DNA of 64,000 bases from NCBI RefSeq assembly GCF_002085925.2, contig NZ_CP053562.1:221001-285000 (forward strand), read 5' to 3'. The position numbers and the translations under genes are program-made. Below the pieces are notes generated by a model. The model did no database searches. It saw nothing but the letters and a program-made list of their open reading frames with translations, and was not told where the DNA came from. The DNA is from Thioclava electrotropha. GTDB lineage: Bacteria > Pseudomonadota > Alphaproteobacteria > Rhodobacterales > Rhodobacteraceae. Positions 17,186 to 26,040 of the stretch are shown here, one piece after another. Position 1 is the first letter of the stretch; every line of letters begins with the position of its first letter.

Positions 17186-19318
17186 ATGATCGACGTCGAA
17201 GACCTGATCGCGCTCGTCCGCAATTATAATCCCAAGACCGATGCGGATCTGATCCGAAAGGCCTATGCCTACGGAAAAGACATGCATGAAGGGCAGTTCC
17301 GGCATTCGGGCGAGCCCTATTTTTCGCATCCTGTCGCAGTGGCGGCGATCCTGACCGAGCAGCGTCTGGATGATGCGACAATCGTAACCGCCCTTCTGCA
17401 CGACACGATCGAAGACACGCGCTCGACCTATGGCGAAGTGTCCGAGATGTTCGGCGAGCAGATCGCCGAGCTGGTCGATGGCGTCACCAAGCTGACCAAC
17501 CTGCAACTTTCGAACGCGGCCTCGAAACAGGCGGAGAACTTCCGCAAGCTGTTCATGGCGATGTCGAAAGACCTGCGGGTGATCCTCGTGAAACTCGCCG
17601 ACCGTCTGCACAACATGCGCACGATCCGTTCGATGCGAGCGGAGAAGCAGGCGCAAAAAGCGCGCGAGACGATGGAGATCTACGCGCCACTCGCAGGCCG
17701 GATGGGTATGCAATGGATGCGCGAGGAGCTTGAAGACCTCGCCTTCAAGGTGCTCAACCCCGAGGCGCGTACCTCGATCATCCGCCGCTTCGTCAGCCTG
17801 CAGAAGGAAACCGGCGATGTGATCCCGAAGATCACCGCCGACATCCGCGCGCTGCTCGAAGACGAGGATATCGACGCCGACGTCTTCGGTCGCGCGAAGC
17901 GGCCCTATTCGATCTGGCGCAAGATGGAGGAGAAGCAGCTCACCTTCTCGCGCCTGTCGGATATCTACGGTTTCCGCGTCATTACCCGCACCGAGATGGA
18001 TTGCTACCGGGTGCTGGGCCTGATCCACCACCGCTGGCGCGCGGTGCCGACCCGGTTCAAGGATTACATCAGCCAGCCGAAAACCAACGGCTACCGCTCG
18101 ATCCATACCACCGTTTCGGGGCGTGACGGCAAGCGCGTCGAGGTGCAGATCCGCACCCGGCAGATGCACGAAGTGGCCGAGGCGGGCGTCGCGGCGCACT
18201 GGTCCTATCGCGACGGCGAGCGGGCGCAGAACCCCTTCGCGGTCGATCCGGCGAAATGGCTCGCCTCGCTCAGCGAGCGGTTCTCGGACCCCGATGGCGA
18301 TGGCGATCACGACGAGTTTCTCGAGAACGTCAAACTCGAGATGTATTCCGATCAGGTCTTCTGCTTCACCCCGAAAGGCGATGTGGTGAAGCTGCCCAAG
18401 GGCGCGACCCCGATCGATTTCGCCTATGCGATCCACACGCGGATCGGCAATAGCTGCGTCGGCGCCAAGGTCGACGGCATCCGCGTGCCGCTCTGGACCC
18501 GGCTGAAGAACGGCCAGTCGGTCGAGGTGATCACCGCTTCGGGCCAGCGTCCGCAGCTGACCTGGCTCGATATAGTGGCGACCGGGCGCGCCAAGGCCGC
18601 GATCCGCAAGTCGCTGCGCGAGGAAGATCGCGACCGCTTCATCAAGCTGGGGCAGGAACTTGCGCGGGTGGCCTTCGAGCATGTCGGCCGCCGCGTGACC
18701 GACAAGGCGCTGCGCACCGCCGGCAAGGCGCTGGGGATCGGCGATCAGGACGAAGTTCTCGCCCGGCTCGGCTCCGCCGAGCTCGCGGCCTCGGATGTGC
18801 TCGACGCGCTTTACCCGGAGCTCGCCCAACGCCGCGAAGGCACCGAGATCGAGCCGACCCGCGCCGTTCTGGGCCTCGGCGCCGATCAGAGCTTCCGCCG
18901 CGCCGATTGCTGCCAGCCGCTGCCGGGCGAGCGCATCGTCGGCATCACCTATCGCGGCAAGGGCGTGGTGATCCATGCCATCGACTGTCCCGCACTCGAA
19001 GAGTTCGAGGATCAGCCCGAACGCTGGGTCGATCTGCATTGGAAGACCGGGCAACACCCGCCCGCCTACACCGCGACCCTGAAGGTCACGATCTCGAACG
19101 ATGCTGGCGTGCTGGGACATATCTGCACATTGATCGGTCAGCAGAAGGCAAATATCTCGGACCTCGACTTTGTGGAGCGCAAGCCGGACTTCTATTCGGT
19201 TCTCGTCGAGGTCGAACTGTGCGATGCAGAACATATGCATCGCCTGCTTACCGCCTTGGAGGCGGAGAGCGACGTGGCACAGGTGGAGCGGATCAGAAAC
19301 CTGTCGCGCAAACCCTGA
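17186..19318 (+). CDS. rsh: Bifunctional (p)ppGpp synthetase/hydrolase (RelA/SpoT homologue)
   Basis: Makes and degrades the alarmone (p)ppGpp, the stringent-response signal. The 710 residues hold an HD hydrolase domain with LLHDTIEDT (His72-Asp73). The synthetase domain has RAKRPYSIWRKM and FKDYISQPKTNGYRS. A TGS domain (VFCFTPKGDVVKLPKG), a helical region and a C-terminal ACT domain follow. The presence of both intact catalytic motifs makes this the single bifunctional enzyme expected in alphaproteobacteria. Confidence 0.97.
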   Translation: MIDVEDLIALVRNYNPKTDADLIRKAYAYGKDMHEGQFRHSGEPYFSHPVAVAAILTEQRLDDATIVTALLHDTIEDTRSTYGEVSEMFGEQIAELVDGVTKLTNLQLSNAASKQAENFRKLFMAMSKDLRVILVKLADRLHNMRTIRSMRAEKQAQKARETMEIYAPLAGRMGMQWMREELEDLAFKVLNPEARTSIIRRFVSLQKETGDVIPKITADIRALLEDEDIDADVFGRAKRPYSIWRKMEEKQLTFSRLSDIYGFRVITRTEMDCYRVLGLIHHRWRAVPTRFKDYISQPKTNGYRSIHTTVSGRDGKRVEVQIRTRQMHEVAEAGVAAHWSYRDGERAQNPFAVDPAKWLASLSERFSDPDGDGDHDEFLENVKLEMYSDQVFCFTPKGDVVKLPKGATPIDFAYAIHTRIGNSCVGAKVDGIRVPLWTRLKNGQSVEVITASGQRPQLTWLDIVATGRAKAAIRKSLREEDRDRFIKLGQELARVAFEHVGRRVTDKALRTAGKALGIGDQDEVLARLGSAELAASDVLDALYPELAQRREGTEIEPTRAVLGLGADQSFRRADCCQPLPGERIVGITYRGKGVVIHAIDCPALEEFEDQPERWVDLHWKTGQHPPAYTATLKVTISNDAGVLGHICTLIGQQKANISDLDFVERKPDFYSVLVEVELCDAEHMHRLLTALEAESDVAQVERIRNLSRKP

Positions 19319-19352
19319 CGCACATTGCGCAGGGTGTAGAAAGGACGGCGGC

Positions 19353-20027
19353 GTGGTCTTCAGACGACGCGAAAAACGGGGGCTTCTGGCCAACCTGCGC
19401 GAGGCAATCTGGCCGCGTTCGGGCTGGTCCCGCGCTTTCCAGTACGTCAAGCACCGGGTCAACCGGCTTCCCGACCGACCTCACCGGATCGCGCGCGGCG
19501 TCTGGGCCGGGGTCCTGGTCTCGTTCACGCCGCTTTTCGGATTTCACTTCGTCAGCGCTGCGGCCGTGGCCTGGATCATGCGCGGCAATATCCTCGCCGC
19601 GATCCTCGCCACCTTCTTCGGCAACCCAGTCACCTTCCCGATCATAGCGGTCTTCTCGACGAAACTGGGCCACAAGATCCTCGGCGACCGGCTCGATCAT
19701 GGCGGGGAACCGGAAAGCCTGCTGCAGACCTTTCAGGCGGCGAGCCACGATCTGCTGCATAACTTCTGGGCGATGTTCACCCCCGAGCATGCGGAATGGA
19801 GCGGGCTGGAGCGGTTCTTCACCGATGTCTGGCTGCCCTATCTGATCGGCGGGATCGGTCCCGGCGTGATCGCGGCGACGATTTGCTACTACGTGTCCCT
19901 GCCGATCATCACGGCCTATCAGAACCGCCGCCGCAGCAAGCTCAAGTCGCGGCTGGAAAAGATGCGGGCGAAGATCAAGCGCGAGGAACGCGCTGCGGTG
20001 GCGAAGGCCGAGAACTCCGACGAGTGA
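19353..20027 (+). CDS. DUF2062 domain inner-membrane protein
   Basis: Protein of 224 residues with a basic N-terminus and the DUF2062 core: RIARGVWAGVLVSFTPLFGFHF, then AWIMRGNILAAILATFFGNP. A third hydrophobic segment lies near the C-terminus before a highly charged helix (KLKSRLEKMRAKIKREER). The frame is open upstream into rsh. A GTG start at 19353, just after AAAGGAC, clears rsh and fits the family length. The role is unknown. Confidence 0.8.
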   Translation: MVFRRREKRGLLANLREAIWPRSGWSRAFQYVKHRVNRLPDRPHRIARGVWAGVLVSFTPLFGFHFVSAAAVAWIMRGNILAAILATFFGNPVTFPIIAVFSTKLGHKILGDRLDHGGEPESLLQTFQAASHDLLHNFWAMFTPEHAEWSGLERFFTDVWLPYLIGGIGPGVIAATICYYVSLPIITAYQNRRRSKLKSRLEKMRAKIKREERAAVAKAENSDE

Positions 20028-20034
20028 GTAGGGC

Positions 20035-20280
20035 TCAGGCCTGCGCTTCGCCCGCGCCCGCTTCGCTCAGCGCATAGCCGCGGCGCTGCGCCCGGCGGCG
20101 AAACCGCTCCGCCGCATGGACCGCGTCGCGCAGGTTGGAAAACCACCGCAGACAGGACGCCCCGGTCTGGCCCTGCAGGCCCCATTCGCGCAACACGGTA
20201 TATTCTCCGAACAGGTTGTCGGAGACTTCCACGCGATAGAACCGTCGCGACGTCGGCGTGTGAAGAAGGAGATTGAGCAT
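20035..20280 (-). CDS. Small WGR-domain protein
   Basis: An 81-residue protein that is almost only a WGR domain: FYRVEVSDNLFGEYTVLREWGLQG. WGR domains occur in PARPs and in MolR-type regulators, where they bind nucleic acid. Stand-alone versions are common in alphaproteobacteria and have no assigned function. It is convergent with the DUF2062 gene, with only seven bases between stops. Confidence 0.8.
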   Translation of the reverse strand: MLNLLLHTPTSRRFYRVEVSDNLFGEYTVLREWGLQGQTGASCLRWFSNLRDAVHAAERFRRRAQRRGYALSEAGAGEAQA

Positions 20281-20384
20281 GGCAGTGCCCCTGTATCCCG
20301 ATTTCGTGAAGTGAATCAGAGCGGGGCAGTTTTGGCCAGCGAAAAGAGGTTAACGCTTTGATGCCCGCGCTAGAGGCGGTGTCG

Positions 20385-21095
20385 TCAGCTCCAGCGGACC
20401 TCGCCCAGGAAGATATAGCCTGCGCCGTAGATGGTCTTGATAAGGCGCGGGTTTTTCGGATCTTCGCCCAGCTTCGTGCGCAGCCGCGAAATCCGCACAT
20501 CCATCGCCCGGTCGAAGCTCTCGCCTGCCGCACCGCCCAAGCTTTCCTGCATCTGCGCGCGGGTGATCAGCCGGTTCGGGCTTTCCAGAAACAGCCGCAG
20601 CACTTCGCCTTCGGCATGGGAGAAAGAGGTTTCGGCCCCGTCCTCCGCCACCAGAAGGTAGCGGTCGAAATGTGCGGTCCAGCCTGCGAAATGGGCGGTC
20701 TGCGCCTGCGCCGGGCCCTCGCTGCGTCCCTTGCGCAGGCGCGCACGGATGCGGGCCACGACCTCGGCCGGATCGAAGGGCTTGATGATGTAATCATCCG
20801 CGCCAAGCTCCAGCCCCGTCACGCGGTCCTGCACCTGCGCGCGGCCCGAGATGATGATGATCGCGGCCCCCGACTCCAGCGCCAGCCGATGCACCAGCGC
20901 CAGCCCGTCGCGATCGGGCAGGCCCAGATCGACGAGGCAGACATCGGGGGAGGAGCGCTTCAGCCCGGCTTCGAACTCGGTCGCGCGGCCGTAGCAGGTC
21001 GTGCGGAACCCGGCCTCTTCGAGCGCGTCGGAAAGCATCCGGCGGATTTCGGGCTCGTCGTCGAGGATCGCGACAAGGGGATGGTCGGCACTCAT
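20385..21095 (-). CDS. OmpR/PhoB-type response regulator
   Basis: Two-domain regulator of 236 residues. The receiver has acidic pocket LDDEPE, phospho-acceptor Asp56 in VDLGLP, and Lys105 in IKPFD. The C-terminal winged helix (~residues 135-230) includes RAMDVRISRLRTKLGEDP and IKTIYGAGYIF. Its ATG overlaps the stop of the hybrid kinase (ATGA), so the two are made together and very likely form a phosphotransfer pair. Targets are unknown. Confidence 0.93.
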   Translation of the reverse strand: MSADHPLVAILDDEPEIRRMLSDALEEAGFRTTCYGRATEFEAGLKRSSPDVCLVDLGLPDRDGLALVHRLALESGAAIIIISGRAQVQDRVTGLELGADDYIIKPFDPAEVVARIRARLRKGRSEGPAQAQTAHFAGWTAHFDRYLLVAEDGAETSFSHAEGEVLRLFLESPNRLITRAQMQESLGGAAGESFDRAMDVRISRLRTKLGEDPKNPRLIKTIYGAGYIFLGEVRWS

Positions 21096-22996
21096 CGAGG
21101 CACTCCCGCAAGCAGCGCCGCAAGCTGCGCGGCGGTAAAGGGTTTCTGAAGGACCGGGCAGGGAGCCTGCGCGCGCAGCGCATCGCCCGGCGGCAGCGAG
21201 GTCATCAGGATCATGGGAACCTGATTGCGGATTTCGCGGGCAAGATCCACCCCGCTGCGCGTTCCGGGCAGCTGGATATCCGACAGAACCAGCGCGATAT
21301 CGGGCAGGTTCAGCAGGGCCTCGGCCTCGGCGATCGTGCCCGCCTCGACGACCGTGTGATCCATCGCGCGCAGCATGTCTCGGGTGCTGGCGCGAATGTC
21401 CTCGTCATCCTCGACCAAGAGCACCATCATCGGCTCAGCCTGGCGCGCGGCCGGTTTCAGTGGCAGGCGCATCGTGACGCGCGCGCCGTCCTCGGTATTG
21501 GCCAGCCGCAGCGTGCCGCCCGCGAGCTTGGTTTGGTCATAGACCATCGACAGGCCAAGCCCGGAACCCTCATTGCCCTTGGTCGTGAAGAACGGATCAA
21601 GCGCATGTTCGAGCGCCTCTTCCGAGAACCCGCCGCCCTGATCGGTCACGGCGATCTCGACCCACGTATCGCGCACCGCGCGGGCCTCGATCCGGATCGT
21701 GCCGCCCTCGGCGCGCATCGCGTGATTGGCGTTCAGGATCAGGTTCAGCAGGCTGTCCTGCAACGGGCCGGGATCGAGCAGGATCGGGTCTTTCAGATCG
21801 CTATTGTCGAAATCGAGCGTCACCGGATCATGAAGGGTCGGCCCCGCCATCGCGGCGAGATCGTCGAAGAGATCGTCCAGCACCACCGCCTGCGGGCGCA
21901 ACTCGCGCGGGCCGGAGATCGCGGCGATCCGGTCGAGAAGCGTGCCGCCGCGCCGGGCCGCGCCAAGGGTCGCCCGGATCGCGTCCTGCGCGTCGGCGGG
22001 CAGCCCCTCCATCCGTTCGAGCCGCCCCTGCAGACCGAGGATGATGGTCAGGAGATTGGCGAAGTCATGCGCGAGCCCCGAGGAGAGCTGTGCTGCCAAT
22101 TCGCGCTTCGCGGATTGCGCGAGTGCTGCGCGGGCCTGCGCCTCATGCGTGACGTCGGTGGAGAGGATATAGACCCCGCTCACCTCGTTCTTGCTGGCAA
22201 GGTCGGGGGTCAGCGCGACGCGGATGCGCCGGCCCGACGGGTCATGGGTGATCTCGACGACGCTCGCCTCGCCCGCCAGCGCGCGCCGAAACCCGGGGGT
22301 GATCTTGCGATAGGTCTCGGGGCCGAGCGCCTCGCTCGCGTGGTGGCCGACCGCATTGGCGAGCGAGCCGGGCATCACGGTCGACAGGCGCCGGTTGGAA
22401 AAGGTGTAGATCAGGTTGCGATCGACGCGCGCGATATGGGCGGGCATCATCTCGGTCACCTGCCGGGTGCGGGCCTCGGTGATCGCCAGCTGGCGCGAGG
22501 TTTCCTCCAGCGCCATGTTGGTCGCGGCCAGTTCCCGGTTCGCCGCCGCCAGCGCCTCGGCATGGTCGAGCAGCTGGTCTGACAATTCCTCGGACCGCGC
22601 ACGCAACAGCGCCTCTTGCCGCTTCACCGGCGTGATATCGGTATAGACCGTGACCCAGCCGCCTTCGGGCAGCGGCGCGCCTTCGACCGAGATCGTGCGC
22701 CCGTTCGCCCGCTGGCGCTCCATGTAATGGGCCTCGAAGGCGCGGGCGGTCTCGACACGCTCGCGGACGGCGGCCTCGATATCGTCGACCTCGCCATATT
22801 CGCCCCGCGTCACGAGGAAGCGAATCGTGTCCTCGAAGGTGGTGCCGGGCTGGGTCAGCGTGTCGGGCAGGTCGAACATCAGCTGATATTGGCGGTTCGA
22901 CACGGCGAGCCGCAGATCGCTGTCGAAGATCGACAGCGCCTGTCCGATCAGGTTCAGCCCCGCCTGTGTCAGCCGCTCGCGGCTTGTTTCGCTCAC
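21092..22996 (-). CDS. Soluble PAS-containing hybrid histidine kinase with C-terminal receiver
   Basis: 634-residue sensor with no membrane segment, so it senses an internal signal. An N-terminal PAS-like region (~residues 10-125) and a second PAS region (~180-290) precede a short coiled coil. The H-box is SGLAHDFANLLT (His310), the N-box LLNLILNANHAMR (Asn422), and the G-boxes DQGGGF and GSGLGLSMVYD. A C-terminal receiver has Asp573 in LSDIQLPG and Lys in LQKPF. It starts with GTG after GAGGGG. The signal is unknown. Confidence 0.9.
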   Translation of the reverse strand: MSETSRERLTQAGLNLIGQALSIFDSDLRLAVSNRQYQLMFDLPDTLTQPGTTFEDTIRFLVTRGEYGEVDDIEAAVRERVETARAFEAHYMERQRANGRTISVEGAPLPEGGWVTVYTDITPVKRQEALLRARSEELSDQLLDHAEALAAANRELAATNMALEETSRQLAITEARTRQVTEMMPAHIARVDRNLIYTFSNRRLSTVMPGSLANAVGHHASEALGPETYRKITPGFRRALAGEASVVEITHDPSGRRIRVALTPDLASKNEVSGVYILSTDVTHEAQARAALAQSAKRELAAQLSSGLAHDFANLLTIILGLQGRLERMEGLPADAQDAIRATLGAARRGGTLLDRIAAISGPRELRPQAVVLDDLFDDLAAMAGPTLHDPVTLDFDNSDLKDPILLDPGPLQDSLLNLILNANHAMRAEGGTIRIEARAVRDTWVEIAVTDQGGGFSEEALEHALDPFFTTKGNEGSGLGLSMVYDQTKLAGGTLRLANTEDGARVTMRLPLKPAARQAEPMMVLLVEDDEDIRASTRDMLRAMDHTVVEAGTIAEAEALLNLPDIALVLSDIQLPGTRSGVDLAREIRNQVPMILMTSLPPGDALRAQAPCPVLQKPFTAAQLAALLAGVPR

Positions 22997-23090
22997 CTCA
23001 CCCCTCCCGCTCCTTGGCTTTTGCTACCACTGGCGGGCGGCGCGGCAAAGCGTGTTTCGCGGCGACGCGAGGTCGTAAGAATTCGTTACA

Positions 23091-23119
23091 ATCACGAAAA
23101 GATCACGAAAACTTTGACA
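23091..23119 (+). promoter_or_regulatory. Direct repeat next to a TTGACA box before the import operon
   Basis: Two exact copies of ATCACGAAAA (23091-23100 and 23102-23111), spaced 11 bases or one helix turn, end three bases before a perfect -35 hexamer TTGACA (23114-23119). No good -10 box follows, which suits a promoter that needs an activator. The site lies in the 211-base divergent gap between the hybrid kinase gene and the acyl-CoA ligase gene. Confidence 0.5.
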
Positions 23120-23207
23120 TGGACTGTCGAGCCATGCCGAACTGTGCGCGGAGGAGCGCCCGGGGCGGTCGAGGGACGCCGGACATACCGGCACGAGGGA
23201 GGAAAAT

Positions 23208-25184
23208 TTGGCTGACGCAGTCGCGAAGGGGCAGGAATCTGCCCAATCGATTCCTGCGCTTTTGGCGCGGAACGTGGCCCGATATGGTGGCTACCCCGCC
23301 TATCGCGAAAAGGAATTCGGGATCTGGCAGAGCTGGAGCTGGGCCGAAGCGGCCGAGGAAATCCGCGCGATGGCGCTGGGCTTCCTGAGCCTCGGCGTGG
23401 AACGGGGCGATTATATCGCCATCATCGGGCGCAACCGCCCCATGCATTACTGGTCGATGGTCGCGGCGCAGATGTGCGGCGCGATTCCGGTGCCGCTCTA
23501 TCAGGACGCGGCGGCCGACGAGATGGCCTATGTGATGGAGCATTGCGGGGCGCGTTTCGTCGTCTGCGGCGATCAGGAACAGGTCGACAAGATCGTCGAG
23601 ATCGAAGACCGCATCCACGCGATCACCCATGTCACCTACACCGACAAGCGCGGCATGCGGAAATACGACCATTCGCGTATGAACGCGCTGGAGGACGTGC
23701 AGGCCGAGGGCCGCGCGGGCCATTCGCGCTACGAGGCCGAGCTGGACAAGCGTATCGCCGAGCTGACCTATGACAGCACCTGCGTGATGCTCTACACCTC
23801 GGGCACGACGGGCAAGCCGAAGGGCGTTGTCCTGTCGAACCGCAACATCATCGAGACCGCCAAGGCGTCTTCGGAATTCGACCACCTGAACCATAATGAC
23901 GAGGTTCTGGCCTACCTGCCGATGGCATGGGTGGGCGATTTTATCTTCTCGATCGGGCAGGCCTATTGGTCGGGCTTCACCGTGAACTGCCCGGAAAGCC
24001 CCGAGACGATGATGATCGACCTGCGCGAGATCGGGCCGACCTATTTCTTTGCGCCGCCGCGGGTCTTCGAGAACCAGCTGACCTCGGTGATGATCCGCAT
24101 GGAAGATGCGGGCAAGCTGAAGAAGAAGCTGTTCGACCACTACATGAAGGTCGCGCGCGAAGTCGGCCCCGACATTCTCGACGGCAAGCCCGTCAGCTTC
24201 GGCAAGCGGATGTCCTATGCGCTGGGCAATTTCTTCGTCTATGGCCCGCTCAAGAACACGCTGGGCTTCTCGCGCATCCGCGTGGGCTACACGGCGGGCG
24301 AGGCGATCGGGCCGGAGATCTTCTCCTTCTACCGCTCGCTCGGGATCAACCTGAAGCAGCTCTACGGTCAGACCGAGGCTTCGGTCTTCATCACCCAGCA
24401 GCCCGATGGCGAAGTGCGCGCCGATACGGTGGGCGTGCCGTCTCCGGGCGTCGAGGTGAAGATCGCCGACAATGGCGAAGTCTTCTATCGCAGCCCCGGC
24501 ACCTTCGTGGAGTATTACAAGAACGCTGAGAGCACGGCCTCGACCAAGGACCCGGAAGGCTGGGTCGCGACGGGCGATGCGGGCTTCTTCGAGGAAGACA
24601 CCGGGCATCTGCGGATCATCGACCGCGCGAAGGACGTGGGCAAGATGGCCGACGGTCGCCTGTTCGCGCCGAAATATGTCGAGAACAAGCTGAAATTCTA
24701 CCCCTCGATCCTCGAGGCGGTGGTGTTCGGCGCGGGCAAGGACCGGTGCACGGCCTTCATCAACATCGACCTCACCGCGGTCGGCAACTGGGCCGAGCGC
24801 AACAACATCTCTTACGCCTCCTATCAGGAGCTTGCGAGCCATCCGCGCGTCTATGAGATGATCCGCGAGCATGTCGAAGAGGTGAATGAAAGCATCGCCG
24901 AAGACCCGATGCTCTCGGGCTGTCAGGTCCATCGCTTCCTGATCCTGCACAAGGAACTCGACGCCGATGACGGCGAGATGACCCGCACCCGCAAGGTCCG
25001 CCGCAACGTGATCGGTGAGAAATTCGCCGACCTCATCGCGGCGCTCTACGACGGGCGTGACGAGATCTACACCGAAACGGAAGTGACCTACGAGGACGGG
25101 CGCAAAGGCTCGATCAAGGCGACGCTGAAGATCGCCGACGCGAAGGTCGTGGCCCCGAAACAGATGGCGGAGGCGGCGGAATGA
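23208..25184 (+). CDS. AMP-dependent acyl-CoA ligase (long-chain fatty-acid/aryl-acid CoA ligase family)
   Basis: Activates a carboxylic acid to its CoA thioester through an acyl-adenylate. The 658 residues include the P-loop YTSGTTGKPKG (~196-206), YTAGEAIGPEI and LYGQTEASVF, then TGDAGFFEEDTGHLRIIDRAKD, and a C-terminal TRTRKVRRNVI holding the likely catalytic lysine. The sequence resembles the long-chain ACSBG-type branch. The start is TTG after GAGGGAGGAAAA. It heads an operon with the ABC importer and overlaps livG (ATGA). The substrate is inferred to be whatever the importer brings in. Confidence 0.9.
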   Translation: MADAVAKGQESAQSIPALLARNVARYGGYPAYREKEFGIWQSWSWAEAAEEIRAMALGFLSLGVERGDYIAIIGRNRPMHYWSMVAAQMCGAIPVPLYQDAAADEMAYVMEHCGARFVVCGDQEQVDKIVEIEDRIHAITHVTYTDKRGMRKYDHSRMNALEDVQAEGRAGHSRYEAELDKRIAELTYDSTCVMLYTSGTTGKPKGVVLSNRNIIETAKASSEFDHLNHNDEVLAYLPMAWVGDFIFSIGQAYWSGFTVNCPESPETMMIDLREIGPTYFFAPPRVFENQLTSVMIRMEDAGKLKKKLFDHYMKVAREVGPDILDGKPVSFGKRMSYALGNFFVYGPLKNTLGFSRIRVGYTAGEAIGPEIFSFYRSLGINLKQLYGQTEASVFITQQPDGEVRADTVGVPSPGVEVKIADNGEVFYRSPGTFVEYYKNAESTASTKDPEGWVATGDAGFFEEDTGHLRIIDRAKDVGKMADGRLFAPKYVENKLKFYPSILEAVVFGAGKDRCTAFINIDLTAVGNWAERNNISYASYQELASHPRVYEMIREHVEEVNESIAEDPMLSGCQVHRFLILHKELDADDGEMTRTRKVRRNVIGEKFADLIAALYDGRDEIYTETEVTYEDGRKGSIKATLKIADAKVVAPKQMAEAAE

Positions 25185-26002
25185 AAGACATGAACGAAGG
25201 TTACGTCACCGCCGACGGCCGCCAGATCGGCGGGGTCATCATGGAGATGAAGAACATCACGCTGCGCTTCGGCGGGGTGGTGGCGATCAAGGATATCTCC
25301 TTCGACATCCGCGAGGGCGAGATCCGCGCGATCATCGGGCCGAACGGCGCGGGAAAATCCTCGATGCTGAACGTCATCTCGGGCTTCTATATCCCGACCG
25401 AGGGCGAGGTGTTCTACAAGGGCATCAAGCGCGGGCCGATGAAACCTTATCAGGTCGCGCGCCTCGGCATCGCGCGCACCTTCCAGAACATCGCGTTGTT
25501 CGACGGCATGTCGGTGCTCGACAACATCATGACCGGGCGGCTGACCCATATGAAGAAGGGTCTCATGTCGCAGGCGGGCTGGTGGTGGACGGGAGCTGCC
25601 GCCGAGGAGCACGAGAATCGCGAGAAGGTCGAGAAGATCATCGACTTTCTTGAGATCCAGAATATCCGGAAAACACCGGTGGGACGTCTGCCCTACGGCC
25701 TGAAGAAGCGGGTGGAGCTGGCGCGCGCATTGGCCGCCGAGCCGAAGATCCTTCTGCTCGACGAGCCGATGGCGGGGATGAACGTCGAAGAGAAAGAGGA
25801 CATGAGCCGCTTCATCCTCGACGTGAACGACGAATTCGGCACCACCATCGTCCTGATCGAACACGATATGGGCGTCGTGATGGACCTCTCCGACCGGGTC
25901 GTCGTGATGGATTACGGCAAGAAGATCGGTGACGGCACGCCCGACGAGGTGCGCAGCAATCAAGACGTGATCGACGCCTATCTGGGGGTGGCCCATGACT
26001 GA
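25181..26002 (+). CDS. livG: Branched-chain amino acid/organic acid ABC transporter ATPase, LivG type
   Basis: First of two ATPases of a HAAT-family importer. The 273 residues have Walker A GPNGAGKSSM, signature LPYGLKKRVELAR (the LivG-type variant of LSGGQ) and Walker B LLLDEPMAG, with H-loop IEHDM. A 17-residue leader precedes the core. An extra segment around residues 120-145 (MKKGLMSQAGWWWTG) lies between the Q-loop and the signature. The gene is coupled to the upstream ligase. Confidence 0.93.
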   Translation: MKDMNEGYVTADGRQIGGVIMEMKNITLRFGGVVAIKDISFDIREGEIRAIIGPNGAGKSSMLNVISGFYIPTEGEVFYKGIKRGPMKPYQVARLGIARTFQNIALFDGMSVLDNIMTGRLTHMKKGLMSQAGWWWTGAAAEEHENREKVEKIIDFLEIQNIRKTPVGRLPYGLKKRVELARALAAEPKILLLDEPMAGMNVEEKEDMSRFILDVNDEFGTTIVLIEHDMGVVMDLSDRVVVMDYGKKIGDGTPDEVRSNQDVIDAYLGVAHD

Positions 26003-26040
26003 GACCATCCGCATCGCAATTCAGACATCGGAGGCGCGTC

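Noticed and set aside
16775..19462. An 895-codon open frame on the minus strand opposite rsh
   Set aside because: It is a shadow of rsh produced by the codon bias of GC-rich DNA; its translation is low in recognisable motifs and rsh itself has all its domains.
23103..24950. A 615-codon minus-strand frame opposite the acyl-CoA ligase
   Set aside because: No motif was seen and the plus-strand gene is intact with all adenylate-forming signatures.
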